Assembly (NCBI GenBank): GCA_949283145.1
Contig: CASDRL010000026.1
Coordinates: 1-33,757, forward strand
Reading direction: 5' to 3'
Origin: an uncultured Clostridia bacterium
GTDB lineage: Bacteria > Bacillota > Clostridia > Christensenellales > CAG-917
DNA length: 33,757 bases
Within the stretch, counting starts at the first letter, position 1; each line of letters opens with the position of its first letter. A program made the position numbers and the translations under genes. The notes beneath the pieces are model-generated. The model saw only the letters and a list, made by a program, of their open reading frames with translations, did not search any database and was not told the origin of the DNA. Below are positions 7,866 through 17,053 of this stretch, piece after piece.

Positions 7866-8420
7866 ACGAACAGCTCGATAGAGCGTTTTAGAGCACTCCG
7901 ATTCTATTTCGGAGACGGTCTAACGAACAGCTTGAGCGTGCCGTCCTTAGACACGACGTTCACTCATTCGAGGTGTATTTGAGCACGATGTTTCTCTTTC
8001 GAAGACGGTTTTACGCGCCGCTCAGCCAAACTTGCACAGCGGGCGCTTGCGCTCGCTCTTGCAAGTCGCGGCGCGCTATCTGAGTGCCGAGCGCTGACGG
8101 GACATTAAGTAGGCACGGGCGTAGTGCGCGAGAGCCGAATTCCTCCGCCCGTGCCGGGTTTTCAGTGAGTTCTGTTCGCCGCTCGATTATGTAAGTGCGA
8201 GACCAAAACTTTTTTCAAGAGGCGGAAAGTTAGTTCCGCATTTTAGGAGGACGATACTTTTTCGGACACGGGGGAGGAAAGCCCGAAGGGAAGGAGGGGG
8301 GAATTCTTACTCACCCGCGAGACGAACAGTTTATTCGGAGCGTGCTTGAGTAAGACGGACGGCTTGATAGAGCGCGCCTGAGTACGACGAAACCCTTGCA
8401 CCCGCAGGAGGGGGCTTAAA
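7866..8420. repeat. Long structured intergenic repeat, copy B
   Basis: Related along most of its length to 19379-19862. In order: several forms of a roughly 33-nt motif (7866, 7923); TTTCG-AGACGG blocks; a long hairpin with outer helix 8014-8021/8068-8075 and inner helix 8030-8036/8060-8066; a 10-bp stem GGCACGGGCG with its complement (about 8111-8154); a conserved stretch around GTTCGCCGCTCGATTATG; GCGGAA/TTCCGC; the G-rich module (8267-8322); two more motif copies (8322, 8358); and a block near 8400 shared with 365-382. No coding potential is convincing. It lies between convergent genes. Candidate structured RNA or mobile palindromic DNA; strand unknown. Confidence 0.75.
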
Positions 8421-8548
8421 ACACTCTCTTGCTAGAGTACGGTAGTTTTTTATTCCTTTGAGCACGCCGTTTCTATGCGCAGAAATCACACTTATCCGGC
8501 ATTTAAGTGTTTGATTTGATTGTTTAAGTGCGGGATGGGGCGGAAAAA
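8421..8548. other. Intergenic stretch with a weak hairpin
   Basis: The only structure noticed is a 6-bp hairpin CACTTA/TAAGTG at 8488-8508. No clear terminator for the VanZ-like gene is visible. Confidence 0.4.
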
Positions 8549-9151
8549 TTAGTTTTTGTCTTGGTCGGAAGGGGTGCGTTCGTATTCGTCTGCGGCGGCG
8601 GAGGAGAGCAGGTCTCCGTACCTGCGTTTGCGGGATATACGGTGTATGGCTTGCGCCGCGAACCATACCGCAAAAAAGGCGAGACAGGTGACGAAATACC
8701 CTCTGCAATCCGTGATGACGTCGTCGAATGAGGCGCCCCGCCCCGTGGTGAAGAGGTCGGTCTGCAAGAGTTCCGTAAGGCAGGCGAAGGCAAAGCCGAA
8801 CACCGCCGCCATCCCGAATGCGGCAAGGCGGGAGCGGATGTTATCCTTGCTGAAAAGCATAAATGTCACCGACGCAACGGCGCCGAGGAACATGAACGCG
8901 CCGAAGTGTCCGAAGAGTTTGCGCACGAACAGCTGCCAGTTGGTGAAACCCGTCCCGTCCATCACGACGCCCGTGCTCACGCCGATGTCATCGAGGATGC
9001 CTTCCACCTTTTCGCCGAAGTTGTCGGAGGTGGCTGCCGAGGTCTCGCCGGGGAGCAGCGCGCCGACGCACAACCCCACGCAGATCACGACCGTGGCGGC
9101 GAGGAATATGTATTTTGCGATTTTCCTGCTTTTTTCTTTATCTCTCTTCAT
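8549..9151 (-). CDS. VanZ-like membrane protein
   Basis: About 200 residues. A basic N-terminus is followed by a hydrophobic segment (about residues 15-35), an extracytoplasmic loop, then three more hydrophobic stretches. GHFGAFMFLGAV and ELLQT...GRGASFDDVITDCRGYF match the VanZ pattern of a glutamate/glutamine pair, an arginine and a D-x-x-x-(N/D) signature. VanZ proteins are linked to glycopeptide or lipoglycopeptide tolerance and to phosphatase-like membrane roles; the exact reaction here is unknown. ATG 9151 is chosen because a TATAAT on the minus strand at 9190-9195 places the transcript start near 9183. A TTG at 9184 lies five bases after that box and is an alternative leaderless start. 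Confidence 0.8.
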   Translation of the reverse strand: MKRDKEKSRKIAKYIFLAATVVICVGLCVGALLPGETSAATSDNFGEKVEGILDDIGVSTGVVMDGTGFTNWQLFVRKLFGHFGAFMFLGAVASVTFMLFSKDNIRSRLAAFGMAAVFGFAFACLTELLQTDLFTTGRGASFDDVITDCRGYFVTCLAFFAVWFAAQAIHRISRKRRYGDLLSSAAADEYERTPSDQDKN

Positions 9152-9189
9152 TTTCCGTTCGCGGACCGCTGCGGGATCCCGCAACCGAT

Positions 9190-9195
9190 ATTATA
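9190..9195 (-). promoter_or_regulatory. -10 box of the VanZ-like gene
   Basis: TATAAT on the minus strand with a weak TTTGCT -35 about 18 bases upstream. It gives a leader of about 30 nt if translation starts at 9151. Confidence 0.5.
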
Positions 9196-9238
9196 CGACG
9201 TTCAACTGCGGTTAGCAAATTATGATGAAATGAGGGGC

Positions 9239-9272
9239 GGAAAAGAAAAGGGCACGGCATTATGCCGTGCCC
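9239..9272 (-). terminator. Intrinsic terminator of the lipoprotein gene
   Basis: A perfect 11-bp stem, GGGCACGGCAT with its complement (9250-9272), followed on the minus strand by a T-rich run (9239-9249), 17 bp after the lipoprotein stop. Confidence 0.9.
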
Positions 9273-9289
9273 GTCGGAGTGTTTCCCGG

Positions 9290-10291
9290 TCATTCGCCGT
9301 CCGCGGGACGGATGAGGGAGATGTCCGTAAGAGTGTACGTGACCGTCTGCGCTTTGCCTTTCGCGTCCTTATAAGGCTCGACGATGGCGGCGAGCACATG
9401 GGGGAGCGCCCACCACCCGTTGTCGTAGGTGGAGATGAGAGTTTCGCTGCCTTCTTCGCTGACTGCCGCATAGACGGGGTCAACGGTGTAGTAGAGGGTC
9501 TGGGACGCGCCCGCAACGGTTGTTGAGCGGGAGAGCGTCGCCTTGTAGCATTCGAGAGAGGTCTTCTCGGAAGTGATCTCCGCGCCTTCTTCGTTCTTGC
9601 CCACGGAGCCGAACTCAAGCCCGCTTATATTCTCGGTGCCGCTCACGGAGAGGGTGAGGGAGGCGGAGGTCTGTTCCGTCGCGTTCACCACGGCGGTGGT
9701 GAAACCGAAGGAGAATGAGGTGGAGAAGGTGGAGATGCCGCGCAGGCTCTGATGGAACTCGTTGTTGTCGTAATAGACGGAGCCGAGCCCGACATTGCCT
9801 TTCTTCTCGCTGGACGGCGTTTTGAGGGTGTAGGAGAGAGAGTTGCCGGAATAGGTGCCGTTCATGCGGAGCATTTCCGTGCCGTCCACGCTCTCGCTGC
9901 GGAAGGTCGCGGAGGGGAGGAGGTAGGAGCTGCCGTCCGTGAGGGAGAAATAGCACTCCGTGACGATGAGGTGCGCTTTGCCGTCGATGGTGGCTTCGAG
10001 GGTGCTGCGGATGAGATAGCCCTCACGCTGCTCGAAGGTGCTGTCGCCGACGGTCACTTTCTCCGGGTTGGTCTCGGCGTTGTAGGCGGCGTGATAGAAG
10101 ATCTCGCTCACATAAGTGCCTTCCGTGCCCTCATATGCGCTGTCGTTGACGGTGTAGGTATAGCGCTCGTAAGGACCTTTCCAGGCGTCCACGAGCTGTC
10201 CCTGCGTGGTGGCATTGTTGCAGGCGGCTAAGGTCACCGCAAGCGCCGCGACCACGATGACAAGTATCATTGCGGATGCGATTTTTTTCAT
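9290..10291 (-). CDS. Lipoprotein of unknown function
   Basis: A 333-residue secreted lipoprotein. The N-terminus is a lipoprotein signal: MKKIASAM, a hydrophobic core and lipobox LAAC with cysteine at about residue 24, followed by NNATTQGQ. The mature part is rich in Thr, Ser, Glu and Tyr with alternating strand-like stretches and no recognised catalytic motif, so it may be a beta-rich surface protein. Lgt encoded at 4304 would lipidate it. ATG 10291 is the only start that puts the signal at the N-terminus. It has no Shine-Dalgarno and lies nine bases after a TATAAT box, implying a leader of only a few bases. A strong terminator follows. Confidence 0.8.
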   Translation of the reverse strand: MKKIASAMILVIVVAALAVTLAACNNATTQGQLVDAWKGPYERYTYTVNDSAYEGTEGTYVSEIFYHAAYNAETNPEKVTVGDSTFEQREGYLIRSTLEATIDGKAHLIVTECYFSLTDGSSYLLPSATFRSESVDGTEMLRMNGTYSGNSLSYTLKTPSSEKKGNVGLGSVYYDNNEFHQSLRGISTFSTSFSFGFTTAVVNATEQTSASLTLSVSGTENISGLEFGSVGKNEEGAEITSEKTSLECYKATLSRSTTVAGASQTLYYTVDPVYAAVSEEGSETLISTYDNGWWALPHVLAAIVEPYKDAKGKAQTVTYTLTDISLIRPADGE

Positions 10292-10300
10292 AGTATCAAG

Positions 10301-10329
10301 ATTATAACCTAAATGCGCGCGGGGAGCAA
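10301..10329 (-). promoter_or_regulatory. Promoter of the lipoprotein gene (near-leaderless)
   Basis: On the minus strand TTGCTC (10324-10329), a 17-nt spacer and TATAAT (10301-10306). Nine bases separate the -10 from ATG 10291, so the leader would be only about 2-3 nt. Confidence 0.6.
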
Positions 10330-10416
10330 CGGATTTTCCCAAACTGCGCAAAATCGGGGAGGGAGAGAGTGCGGCGGGGGGGGAGAGCGCATTGTCCTTC
10401 CCGCCGAGATATGTCC

Positions 10417-10445
10417 TTGAAAAGGTGCATAAGGCGTGTTATACT
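10417..10445 (+). promoter_or_regulatory. addB promoter (leaderless geometry)
   Basis: TTGAAA (10417-10422), a 17-nt spacer and TATACT (10440-10445). ATG 10452 follows after exactly six bases and has no Shine-Dalgarno. Confidence 0.65.
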
Positions 10446-10451
10446 GCATCT

Positions 10452-13400
10452 ATGAAAATGATTTTTTCCAATACGGCGCACGACGCCTACCATCGCGTGC
10501 TCGCGGAACTGAAACGCAGGCTTCCCGACGGCGGAGAACACATCGTCATCGTGCCGGATAAGTTCACCGCGTCCTCCGAAAAGGGGGTCATCGCGACGCT
10601 TGGCGAAGACGCCGTGTTCAACGTCAGCGTGACGTCATTCACAAGGCTTGCGGAAAAGAGCGTGGGGAAACGGATCAAGAAGTGTCTCACGCCGCAGGGC
10701 TCCGTCATGCTGCTTGCCAAGGTGATAGAAGAAAACCGCGGCAGGCTGACCTTTTACGCCAAAGCGGCGCGTTCCGCAGGATTTGCCGAAGAGTTCTATG
10801 CGGCTCTCACCGCGCTGAGGAACAGCGGAGTCACCCCCGAAAAACTGCGCGCAGCCGCACGCCGGGCGCCCGTTGCCGCGCGCGGGAAGTACGAGGATAT
10901 GGCGCTCGTTTTCGAGAGTTATATCGCGGCGCTCGGGGAAAGGCACAGCGATTCCACCACGCGGCTGGAAGCGTTCGCCGCCGCGCTTGCGGAAGGGGGC
11001 ACCGTGCCCGCGCACTTTTATGTGGTGGATTTCTACGATTTCAAGGCGCCGGAACTCGACATCCTCTGCGGGCTCGCAAGGTCGGCGCTGTCCCTCACCG
11101 TCGGGATGGTCGGCGGCAAGGGGAACCCGAACGAAAGGATATATTGCGACGGAGCCGCCGAAAGGCTCATCGCGGCTTGCGGCGGGGGAGAAAGAGTGTT
11201 CGGCAAAGAGAAACTGCACCCCTCTCTCGCTGCTATTTCCGAAAGACTGTTTTCCTACGATCTGCCCGACGACCGTGTGGAGAACGGCGGGAAAGTGCGG
11301 CTGGTTTCCGCCGCGTCGCGCACGGAAGAGATAGAGTTCCTTGCCCGCGAGATAAGCTCGAAAGTGGCGGCGGGAGCGCGCTACCGCGATTTCGAGGTCG
11401 TGCTCTCCGATGTCGAGGGCTACAAGGCGGAGCTCAAAAGCGTTCTGATGCGCTACGGGATCCCCTTTTTCATCGATACCCGCGAACTGCTTTCCGAGCA
11501 GACCAAAACGCGCTGTCTGCTGTCGGCGCTTGCCGCGGTGAGGAGCGGGATGCGCAGGCAGGAAGTCCTGGAATTTGTCAAGAACCCTCTCTTCTACGGA
11601 GCGTTTGGCGAAAGAGAGGACGCGGCGTTCCGCTTTGAAAATTACTGCCTGCGTTACAACATCTCTTTCGGGAGATTTTCGGAGCCGTTCGACCTCGGCG
11701 AAGAAGGAGAGAGAGCGTACGCCGAGAATGTGAGAAAAAAGCTCACGGCGACGCTCGCGCCATTAATGTTCAAAGGGAAGACGGATACGCGGGATTTCGT
11801 TTCCAGGGCGGAAAAATTCCTGTCGTCGCTGGAAAGCGCATGGCACGCCCATGTTGAAAAACTGACCGAAATCAGCCTTTATTATGCAAAATGCGCGGAT
11901 CAAGTCGATGAAAAGATAAAATCTCTTCTCGATGAGATGAAAGAGACTCTCCCGGGGGAGTGGGATGTTGCCTATTTCGAACGCATGTTCAAAGCGACGG
12001 CGCGCACCGTAAAGATCGCCCTTGTCCCGACATGGCTGGACGCCGTCTACATAGGCGGCACGAGCAACCGTTATCTGGGCGGGGGAGACATCTATCTGCT
12101 TGGCGCCAACGTCGGCAGGTTGCCGAGAGGAGCCGACGGCGGCACCGTCATATCCTCCCGCGACGAGGAGTGGCTGGAGACCGTCGGGATCCCGCTGTCG
12201 CCGACCGTCGCGCAGCGCAACTACTCCGAGATGATGTCCGTCACGGAGATAATGAAGCGTCCCAAAGGCACGCTCACCGTGTCCTATCCCGAGAGCGACC
12301 CTTCCGGCGAACTCAGACCGTCCGTGGTCGTTTCCGAGCTGAGGGCGATGCTGCAGGACCTCGGCGAGCCGATCGCCGTGCGCCGCGCGTCGGATATGTT
12401 TGCGGAGGCTTTGGGCGGAGAGGACAGAGAGCACGCCGTTGCCGCGGTCTTTGCCACGCCGAAAGCATGTATGCACGAGGTGCTGACTCATCTTTCCGCT
12501 CCCCGCGAGGACGGACTCATCGCCGCCGCGGCGGAGTGCGTGTCTCCCGCAGACAAAGCGCGTCTCGACAGACTGCGCGGCAGGGTGCGCCCCGAGGAGA
12601 AACTTTCCGAGACGGCGGCTGCCGAGTCGCGGAAAAACGGCGGGGACAGGATCAGCCCGAGCAGGTTGGAGAGCATGTTCACCTGCCGGTATATGCAGTA
12701 TTTCTCATATGTTCTCCGCTTGAAACGGAGAGAGGAGGCGTCGCCGGAGAGCAGGGATTTCGGGCTCGTGCTGCATTCCGTGCTGGAAAAGTTCTTCCGC
12801 GAATATATGCTGCACGGGGTGCGCGAAGAGGACGTCCGCAAGACTGCGGAAAGATTTTTCGACGAGAGCGCGGCGGAAAACGTCTCCGTCGCCGTCGTCG
12901 CGGAGGAGCCCGGGATGAAGAGGGTGCTCGCCCGAGTCAAAGAAGAGGCGGTAAAGGTCTGCACCGTGCTGAGAGCGCAGGCGGAGAGGTCGCAGTACAG
13001 ACCCGTGTATGTTGAGCAGTATATAGGCGGAGCGGAGATCCCCGCCCTCACCGTGAAGGTTGGGGACGCCAAGGCGGAACTCAAGGGCAGGATAGACCGC
13101 GTGGACGAGCACGACGGCAAGTTCTTCGTCATAGATTACAAGACGTACAAGAGCGCGGAACTCAAACTTGCCGACATATATTCCGGCAGGAAGATACAGC
13201 TTTATCTCTATCTCGCCGCCATCGCCGACGCGAAGGGCTGGAAACCCGTCGGGGCATTTTATCTGCCCGTCTCATTCGACTTTGCCACAGACGACTGGAA
13301 TCTGCAATATCGGGGGAATATGACGGACGACTATGCGGAAGCGATGCGTATCGAGCCTTTGTTCGGCATAGACGGCAGTCTCTTCCCCGCGCCCAACGCC

Positions 13401-13691
13401 AAAGGCGAGATGAAGGAACCCAATTTCTTTTCGGAAGAGGCGTTCGATTCCGTGACGGCGTATGTCAGACGTCTGGCGAATGCGGGCGCCGCCGCCGTGG
13501 CGGAAGGGGAGATAGAGGCGCTCCCTCTCGCGGGAGCGTGTTCGCGGTGCGACTATGCGGATATATGCGCGTGGAAGGACTGCCGCAGTCTTTCCGCGGG
13601 GAGGAGCAGGATCGGCGTGAAAGACTTCGCGAGCGATCTTACGGAACCGCGCAAAAAACTTGTTTGCAGCGGCGAATCGGAGGATGATTGA
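10452..13691 (+). CDS. addB: AddB, helicase-nuclease subunit B
   Basis: Partner of AddA in the double-strand-break resection complex that processes ends for RecA. About 1,079 residues, slightly short of B. subtilis AddB. The C-terminal RecB-type nuclease is intact: GRIDRVD near residue 880, VIDYKT near 895, QLYLYL near 917. The four-cysteine iron-sulphur clasp is present: one cysteine at about 745 (FTCRYMQ) and C1030, C1033, C1039 (C-x2-C-x5-C). The N-terminus starts MKMIFSNTAHDAYH, where many AddB proteins have a P-loop, and I see no GxGxGKT here, so this subunit probably does not bind ATP at that site. The -10 box lies six bases before ATG. The stop overlaps the addA start. Confidence 0.93.
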   Translation: MKMIFSNTAHDAYHRVLAELKRRLPDGGEHIVIVPDKFTASSEKGVIATLGEDAVFNVSVTSFTRLAEKSVGKRIKKCLTPQGSVMLLAKVIEENRGRLTFYAKAARSAGFAEEFYAALTALRNSGVTPEKLRAAARRAPVAARGKYEDMALVFESYIAALGERHSDSTTRLEAFAAALAEGGTVPAHFYVVDFYDFKAPELDILCGLARSALSLTVGMVGGKGNPNERIYCDGAAERLIAACGGGERVFGKEKLHPSLAAISERLFSYDLPDDRVENGGKVRLVSAASRTEEIEFLAREISSKVAAGARYRDFEVVLSDVEGYKAELKSVLMRYGIPFFIDTRELLSEQTKTRCLLSALAAVRSGMRRQEVLEFVKNPLFYGAFGEREDAAFRFENYCLRYNISFGRFSEPFDLGEEGERAYAENVRKKLTATLAPLMFKGKTDTRDFVSRAEKFLSSLESAWHAHVEKLTEISLYYAKCADQVDEKIKSLLDEMKETLPGEWDVAYFERMFKATARTVKIALVPTWLDAVYIGGTSNRYLGGGDIYLLGANVGRLPRGADGGTVISSRDEEWLETVGIPLSPTVAQRNYSEMMSVTEIMKRPKGTLTVSYPESDPSGELRPSVVVSELRAMLQDLGEPIAVRRASDMFAEALGGEDREHAVAAVFATPKACMHEVLTHLSAPREDGLIAAAAECVSPADKARLDRLRGRVRPEEKLSETAAAESRKNGGDRISPSRLESMFTCRYMQYFSYVLRLKRREEASPESRDFGLVLHSVLEKFFREYMLHGVREEDVRKTAERFFDESAAENVSVAVVAEEPGMKRVLARVKEEAVKVCTVLRAQAERSQYRPVYVEQYIGGAEIPALTVKVGDAKAELKGRIDRVDEHDGKFFVIDYKTYKSAELKLADIYSGRKIQLYLYLAAIADAKGWKPVGAFYLPVSFDFATDDWNLQYRGNMTDDYAEAMRIEPLFGIDGSLFPAPNAKGEMKEPNFFSEEAFDSVTAYVRRLANAGAAAVAEGEIEALPLAGACSRCDYADICAWKDCRSLSAGRSRIGVKDFASDLTEPRKKLVCSGESEDD

Positions 13692-16600
13692 CCGAAATGG
13701 ACAGCAAAACATTCGATCCTGCGCAAATGCAGGCAAAATTCAAACCGATCGCGAAGTTCACGGACGAGCAGAAAAAAGCCATAGACGCTGACGGGAAAGT
13801 GCTGGTTTCCGCCTCGGCGGGAAGCGGAAAGACCACCACTATGGTGGAAAAGATCCTGCGGTGTATGGCTGCCGGAACGCCGCTTTCCAAAATGCTCATA
13901 CTCGTATATAACGAGGCTGCCGCAGGAGAGCTCAGGGACAAATTGCAGGCTGCGCTCTTCGACGCGGCGTGCGCGTCTTCCGGCGCGCAAAGGAAGCTCT
14001 TCCGCGACAATCTGGACTCGCTGTCGTCGGCGCGCATCGGCACCATCCACGCATTCTGTTTTTCCCTCATCAAGGAAAATTTCGAGAAGATCGGAGTGTC
14101 GCCCGCGTGCGACGTGCTCTCCGAGGGAGAGGCGAAACGCTATGACGATCAGGCGATGGACGAGGTCTTCGGAGAATGCTATGAGTCCGGCGACGAGGTG
14201 TTCATGCAGCTCGCCGACGTGCTGACGCGCGGGCGCAGAGAGGACGAACTGCGCAAAGTGGTGGAAAAGGTGCACGCCGTCATCGCCATCCAGCCGGACA
14301 GGAAGGCGTTCGCGCAGAAACTCTGCGACGGGTTCGAGGATGTGTTCGAAGGGGAATATGCCGCCGCTGCCGCATCTTTTCTGCGCCGCGACGCCGCCCA
14401 TATCAGAGAATGTCTGGAATATATCGCGCCCGTATACGCCGGGGCGGGTTATCCGCTGTATGCCGAAAAGTGTCTCCGCCTTGCGGAGGAAGCGGGCAAA
14501 GCGGAGAACGCCGGGTTCAAGGAGATCGCCAACATCGCGCTGACGGCGTTGGAGGCGGCGGAGATGCCCGTCGAGTCGCGCATAAAAAGCGCGGACATTG
14601 ACGGCGCGGACAAGAAGTTCGGCGCGGAGGCGATAGAGAAAGCGGCGAAACTCTTTGCGGAATGGGAAGATCTTTTCGGAGACGAGGGTGCCGTTGCGGT
14701 GCGTCACGCTCAGAACGCCGCATTCGTGCGCAAACTGGTCGAACTCGCCGAAAGGACGGATGAGCTCTCTTCCGCCATGAAGCGCGCCGACGAGGTCATG
14801 AGCTATGATGACCTCGAATTCTACGCCGCGGAGCTCGTGAAGTCGGGAGAGTTCGCGGGCAGATACGAAAGGGTGTTCGTGGACGAATATCAGGATGTCA
14901 ATCCCGTGCAGGATTTCATCATCAGAGGGGTATCGGGCGAGCACGTCTTCACCGTCGGGGATGTCAAGCAGAGCATCTACGGGTTCCGTCTGTCCGATCC
15001 CGAGATATTCCTCGGCAGGAAGCGCAGCTATGAGGAGAGCGGCGAGGGGCGCGCCATCGAGTTCAACGCCAATTTCCGCAGCGTGAATGCCGTGCTCGAT
15101 TTCGTCAACCGCGTTTTCGATGAAGTGATGACCGTGGACTCTTCGGGCGTGGACTATGCCGAAGAGGGGCATTTCGTGCTGGGAGACGACAAGTGCGACG
15201 CTTTCGGCAAACCTCTTTCCGGAGCGGCGGAAGTGCACTTTTTCCCGTATGCGAGGCAGTCTGCCGCGCCCGGGCTCGCCGCAGAGGCAAAATTCATCGC
15301 GGAGAAGATCCGCGAGCTGCGCTCTTCCGCGACAAAGGAGAATGTCTGCCCGATCTCTTATTCGGACTGCGCGGTGCTCATAAGGAGCAGGAGCGGTTCC
15401 GCGCGCAAATTGGCGGAATATCTGGCAGGGGAGGGCATCCCCGTGGATATGAGCATCTTTTCGGAACAGTCGCCGCGCGCGGAGAAGGAGCTGATCGGCT
15501 TCCTCACCGTGCTGGACAATCCGAGGCAGGACATACCTCTCGCGGGTTTCATGCTCTCGTGTTTCGGCGGGTTCGACGAAAACGAGATGGCTTGCATCGC
15601 GTCGCTGCGCGGCGAGAATGACGACCTGTACGACGCGGTGCTCGCCGCGGCGGAAAAGGGCGGCGAACTCGGGAAAAAGACGGCTGCGATGCTGGATATG
15701 CTGGCGGAGTACAGGCTGAAAGCGAGTTTCAAAAGCGTGCCGGAACTTTTGCAGAGCATCGTGTCGGACTTCGATTATGCCGCGCTCGTTTCGGGGCTCG
15801 GCGAGGGGAGCGCGGACAGCGTGCTGTCATTCGTCGCGTCTGCCGCCGCAGGCAAGGAACAGCACACGGACATCGGCAGGTTCCTCGCCGCATACGAGGC
15901 GCGTTCCGACGAGAGCAAACGCTCCCGCCCGCAGGGCGGAGACAGGGTGCGCTTTGCCACTTTCCATTCATACAAAGGGCTGGAATCGCCCGTCGTCTTT
16001 GTGTGCTGTCCGCCCGATCAGCGGGACGGCGCGGGACGCGGCGGCGATGTCATGGTGGAGAACAAAGGATATATGGGGCTGCGCTACTTCGATTTCGCGG
16101 GCAGGAAAAAGGAGAGCACGCTGTCACTGTATGCCTGTGCCCGCATCCGCGCGGAAAGAGAAAGGATGGAAGAGATGCGGCTGTACTACGTCGCTCTCAC
16201 GCGCGCGCAACAATATTTATATATAGTAGGGACGCTTTCCAACACTCCTGCGGAAAGATTCGGGCTTTATCCCTCGTTCAGGGAACCCGCGGGGCTTTCG
16301 GAACTGCTCTCCGTGCTGTGCCGCCGCGGTAAGATAGGCAAAGTGATCCACGAAAAGGCGGAGGCGGCTCCCCCCGTATCCGTGTTCAGAAAGCTTCCGA
16401 CTCTCGGAGAGGCGTCGCCCGAGGACGAGGGGACGATCCGCCGCGCGACGGGTTTTGTATATCCGCACGGAGAGGCGTCCTCTCTCGCGATGAAATACAG
16501 CGTGTCCGCGCTGGACGGCGGGGCGGACGATCTCGCTCTCAGCGCGTTTGCCGACCGCGCCGACGAGGGCATCGCCTATCACAAGGTGATGGAGCATATC

Positions 16601-17053
16601 GATTTCGCCGCGCAGGGGAAAGCCGCCGTGGAAAACGAATTGGAGCAGATGGTCGCGTCCGGGCTGCTGACGGAAGAGGAGCGCGCACAGGTGGACGCCG
16701 CAGCCGTCGCGAAGTGTCTTGCGAGCCCCGTCATGCAATTGGCGCGGGAGAGCACCTGTTACAGGGAAAGATCCTTCCTCATGTATGTCCCCGCAAGAGA
16801 GGTAGGGCAGGGCTCTTCCGAAGACAAAGTTCTCGTGCAGGGCGTCATCGACCTGCTCATCGACGGCAGGGAACGCGTGATCGTGGACTTCAAAAACTCC
16901 GCTTTGCGCAGTGAAGAGGCATTGAGAAAATACAAAAAGCAGCTTAATCTGTACAAAAAGGCGGTTGAAAGCTCATTTTTGGGCAAAGTTGACAGAATAT
17001 TGCTCTATTCTTTCAAAACCGGCAAAACTTTGGATGTGGAGCGAGACCTTTGA
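13688..17053 (+). CDS. addA: AddA, helicase-nuclease subunit A
   Basis: ATP-driven SF1A (UvrD/Rep-like) helicase with a C-terminal nuclease, the motor of AddAB. About 1,121 residues. Motifs in order: Q-motif FTDEQKKAI (24-32), Walker A SAGSGKTTT (43-51), Walker B VFVDEYQDVNP (about 396-406), motif III GDVKQSIYGFR (about 423), motif VI ALTRAQQYLYI (about 834), and nuclease motifs GVIDLLIDGRERVIVDFK near 1050 with QLNLYKKA after it. The TTG at 13688 overlaps the addB stop and has GGAGG four bases upstream, a spacing also used by lgt and the gene at 25526; ATG 13697 is the alternative at 13 bases. Translation is probably coupled to addB. Confidence 0.94.
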   Translation: MTEMDSKTFDPAQMQAKFKPIAKFTDEQKKAIDADGKVLVSASAGSGKTTTMVEKILRCMAAGTPLSKMLILVYNEAAAGELRDKLQAALFDAACASSGAQRKLFRDNLDSLSSARIGTIHAFCFSLIKENFEKIGVSPACDVLSEGEAKRYDDQAMDEVFGECYESGDEVFMQLADVLTRGRREDELRKVVEKVHAVIAIQPDRKAFAQKLCDGFEDVFEGEYAAAAASFLRRDAAHIRECLEYIAPVYAGAGYPLYAEKCLRLAEEAGKAENAGFKEIANIALTALEAAEMPVESRIKSADIDGADKKFGAEAIEKAAKLFAEWEDLFGDEGAVAVRHAQNAAFVRKLVELAERTDELSSAMKRADEVMSYDDLEFYAAELVKSGEFAGRYERVFVDEYQDVNPVQDFIIRGVSGEHVFTVGDVKQSIYGFRLSDPEIFLGRKRSYEESGEGRAIEFNANFRSVNAVLDFVNRVFDEVMTVDSSGVDYAEEGHFVLGDDKCDAFGKPLSGAAEVHFFPYARQSAAPGLAAEAKFIAEKIRELRSSATKENVCPISYSDCAVLIRSRSGSARKLAEYLAGEGIPVDMSIFSEQSPRAEKELIGFLTVLDNPRQDIPLAGFMLSCFGGFDENEMACIASLRGENDDLYDAVLAAAEKGGELGKKTAAMLDMLAEYRLKASFKSVPELLQSIVSDFDYAALVSGLGEGSADSVLSFVASAAAGKEQHTDIGRFLAAYEARSDESKRSRPQGGDRVRFATFHSYKGLESPVVFVCCPPDQRDGAGRGGDVMVENKGYMGLRYFDFAGRKKESTLSLYACARIRAERERMEEMRLYYVALTRAQQYLYIVGTLSNTPAERFGLYPSFREPAGLSELLSVLCRRGKIGKVIHEKAEAAPPVSVFRKLPTLGEASPEDEGTIRRATGFVYPHGEASSLAMKYSVSALDGGADDLALSAFADRADEGIAYHKVMEHIDFAAQGKAAVENELEQMVASGLLTEEERAQVDAAAVAKCLASPVMQLARESTCYRERSFLMYVPAREVGQGSSEDKVLVQGVIDLLIDGRERVIVDFKNSALRSEEALRKYKKQLNLYKKAVESSFLGKVDRILLYSFKTGKTLDVERDL

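Noticed and set aside
13553..15238. A 561-codon frame antisense to addA
   Set aside because: Covers addA codons with conserved helicase motifs; composition is typical of a complementary-strand shadow.
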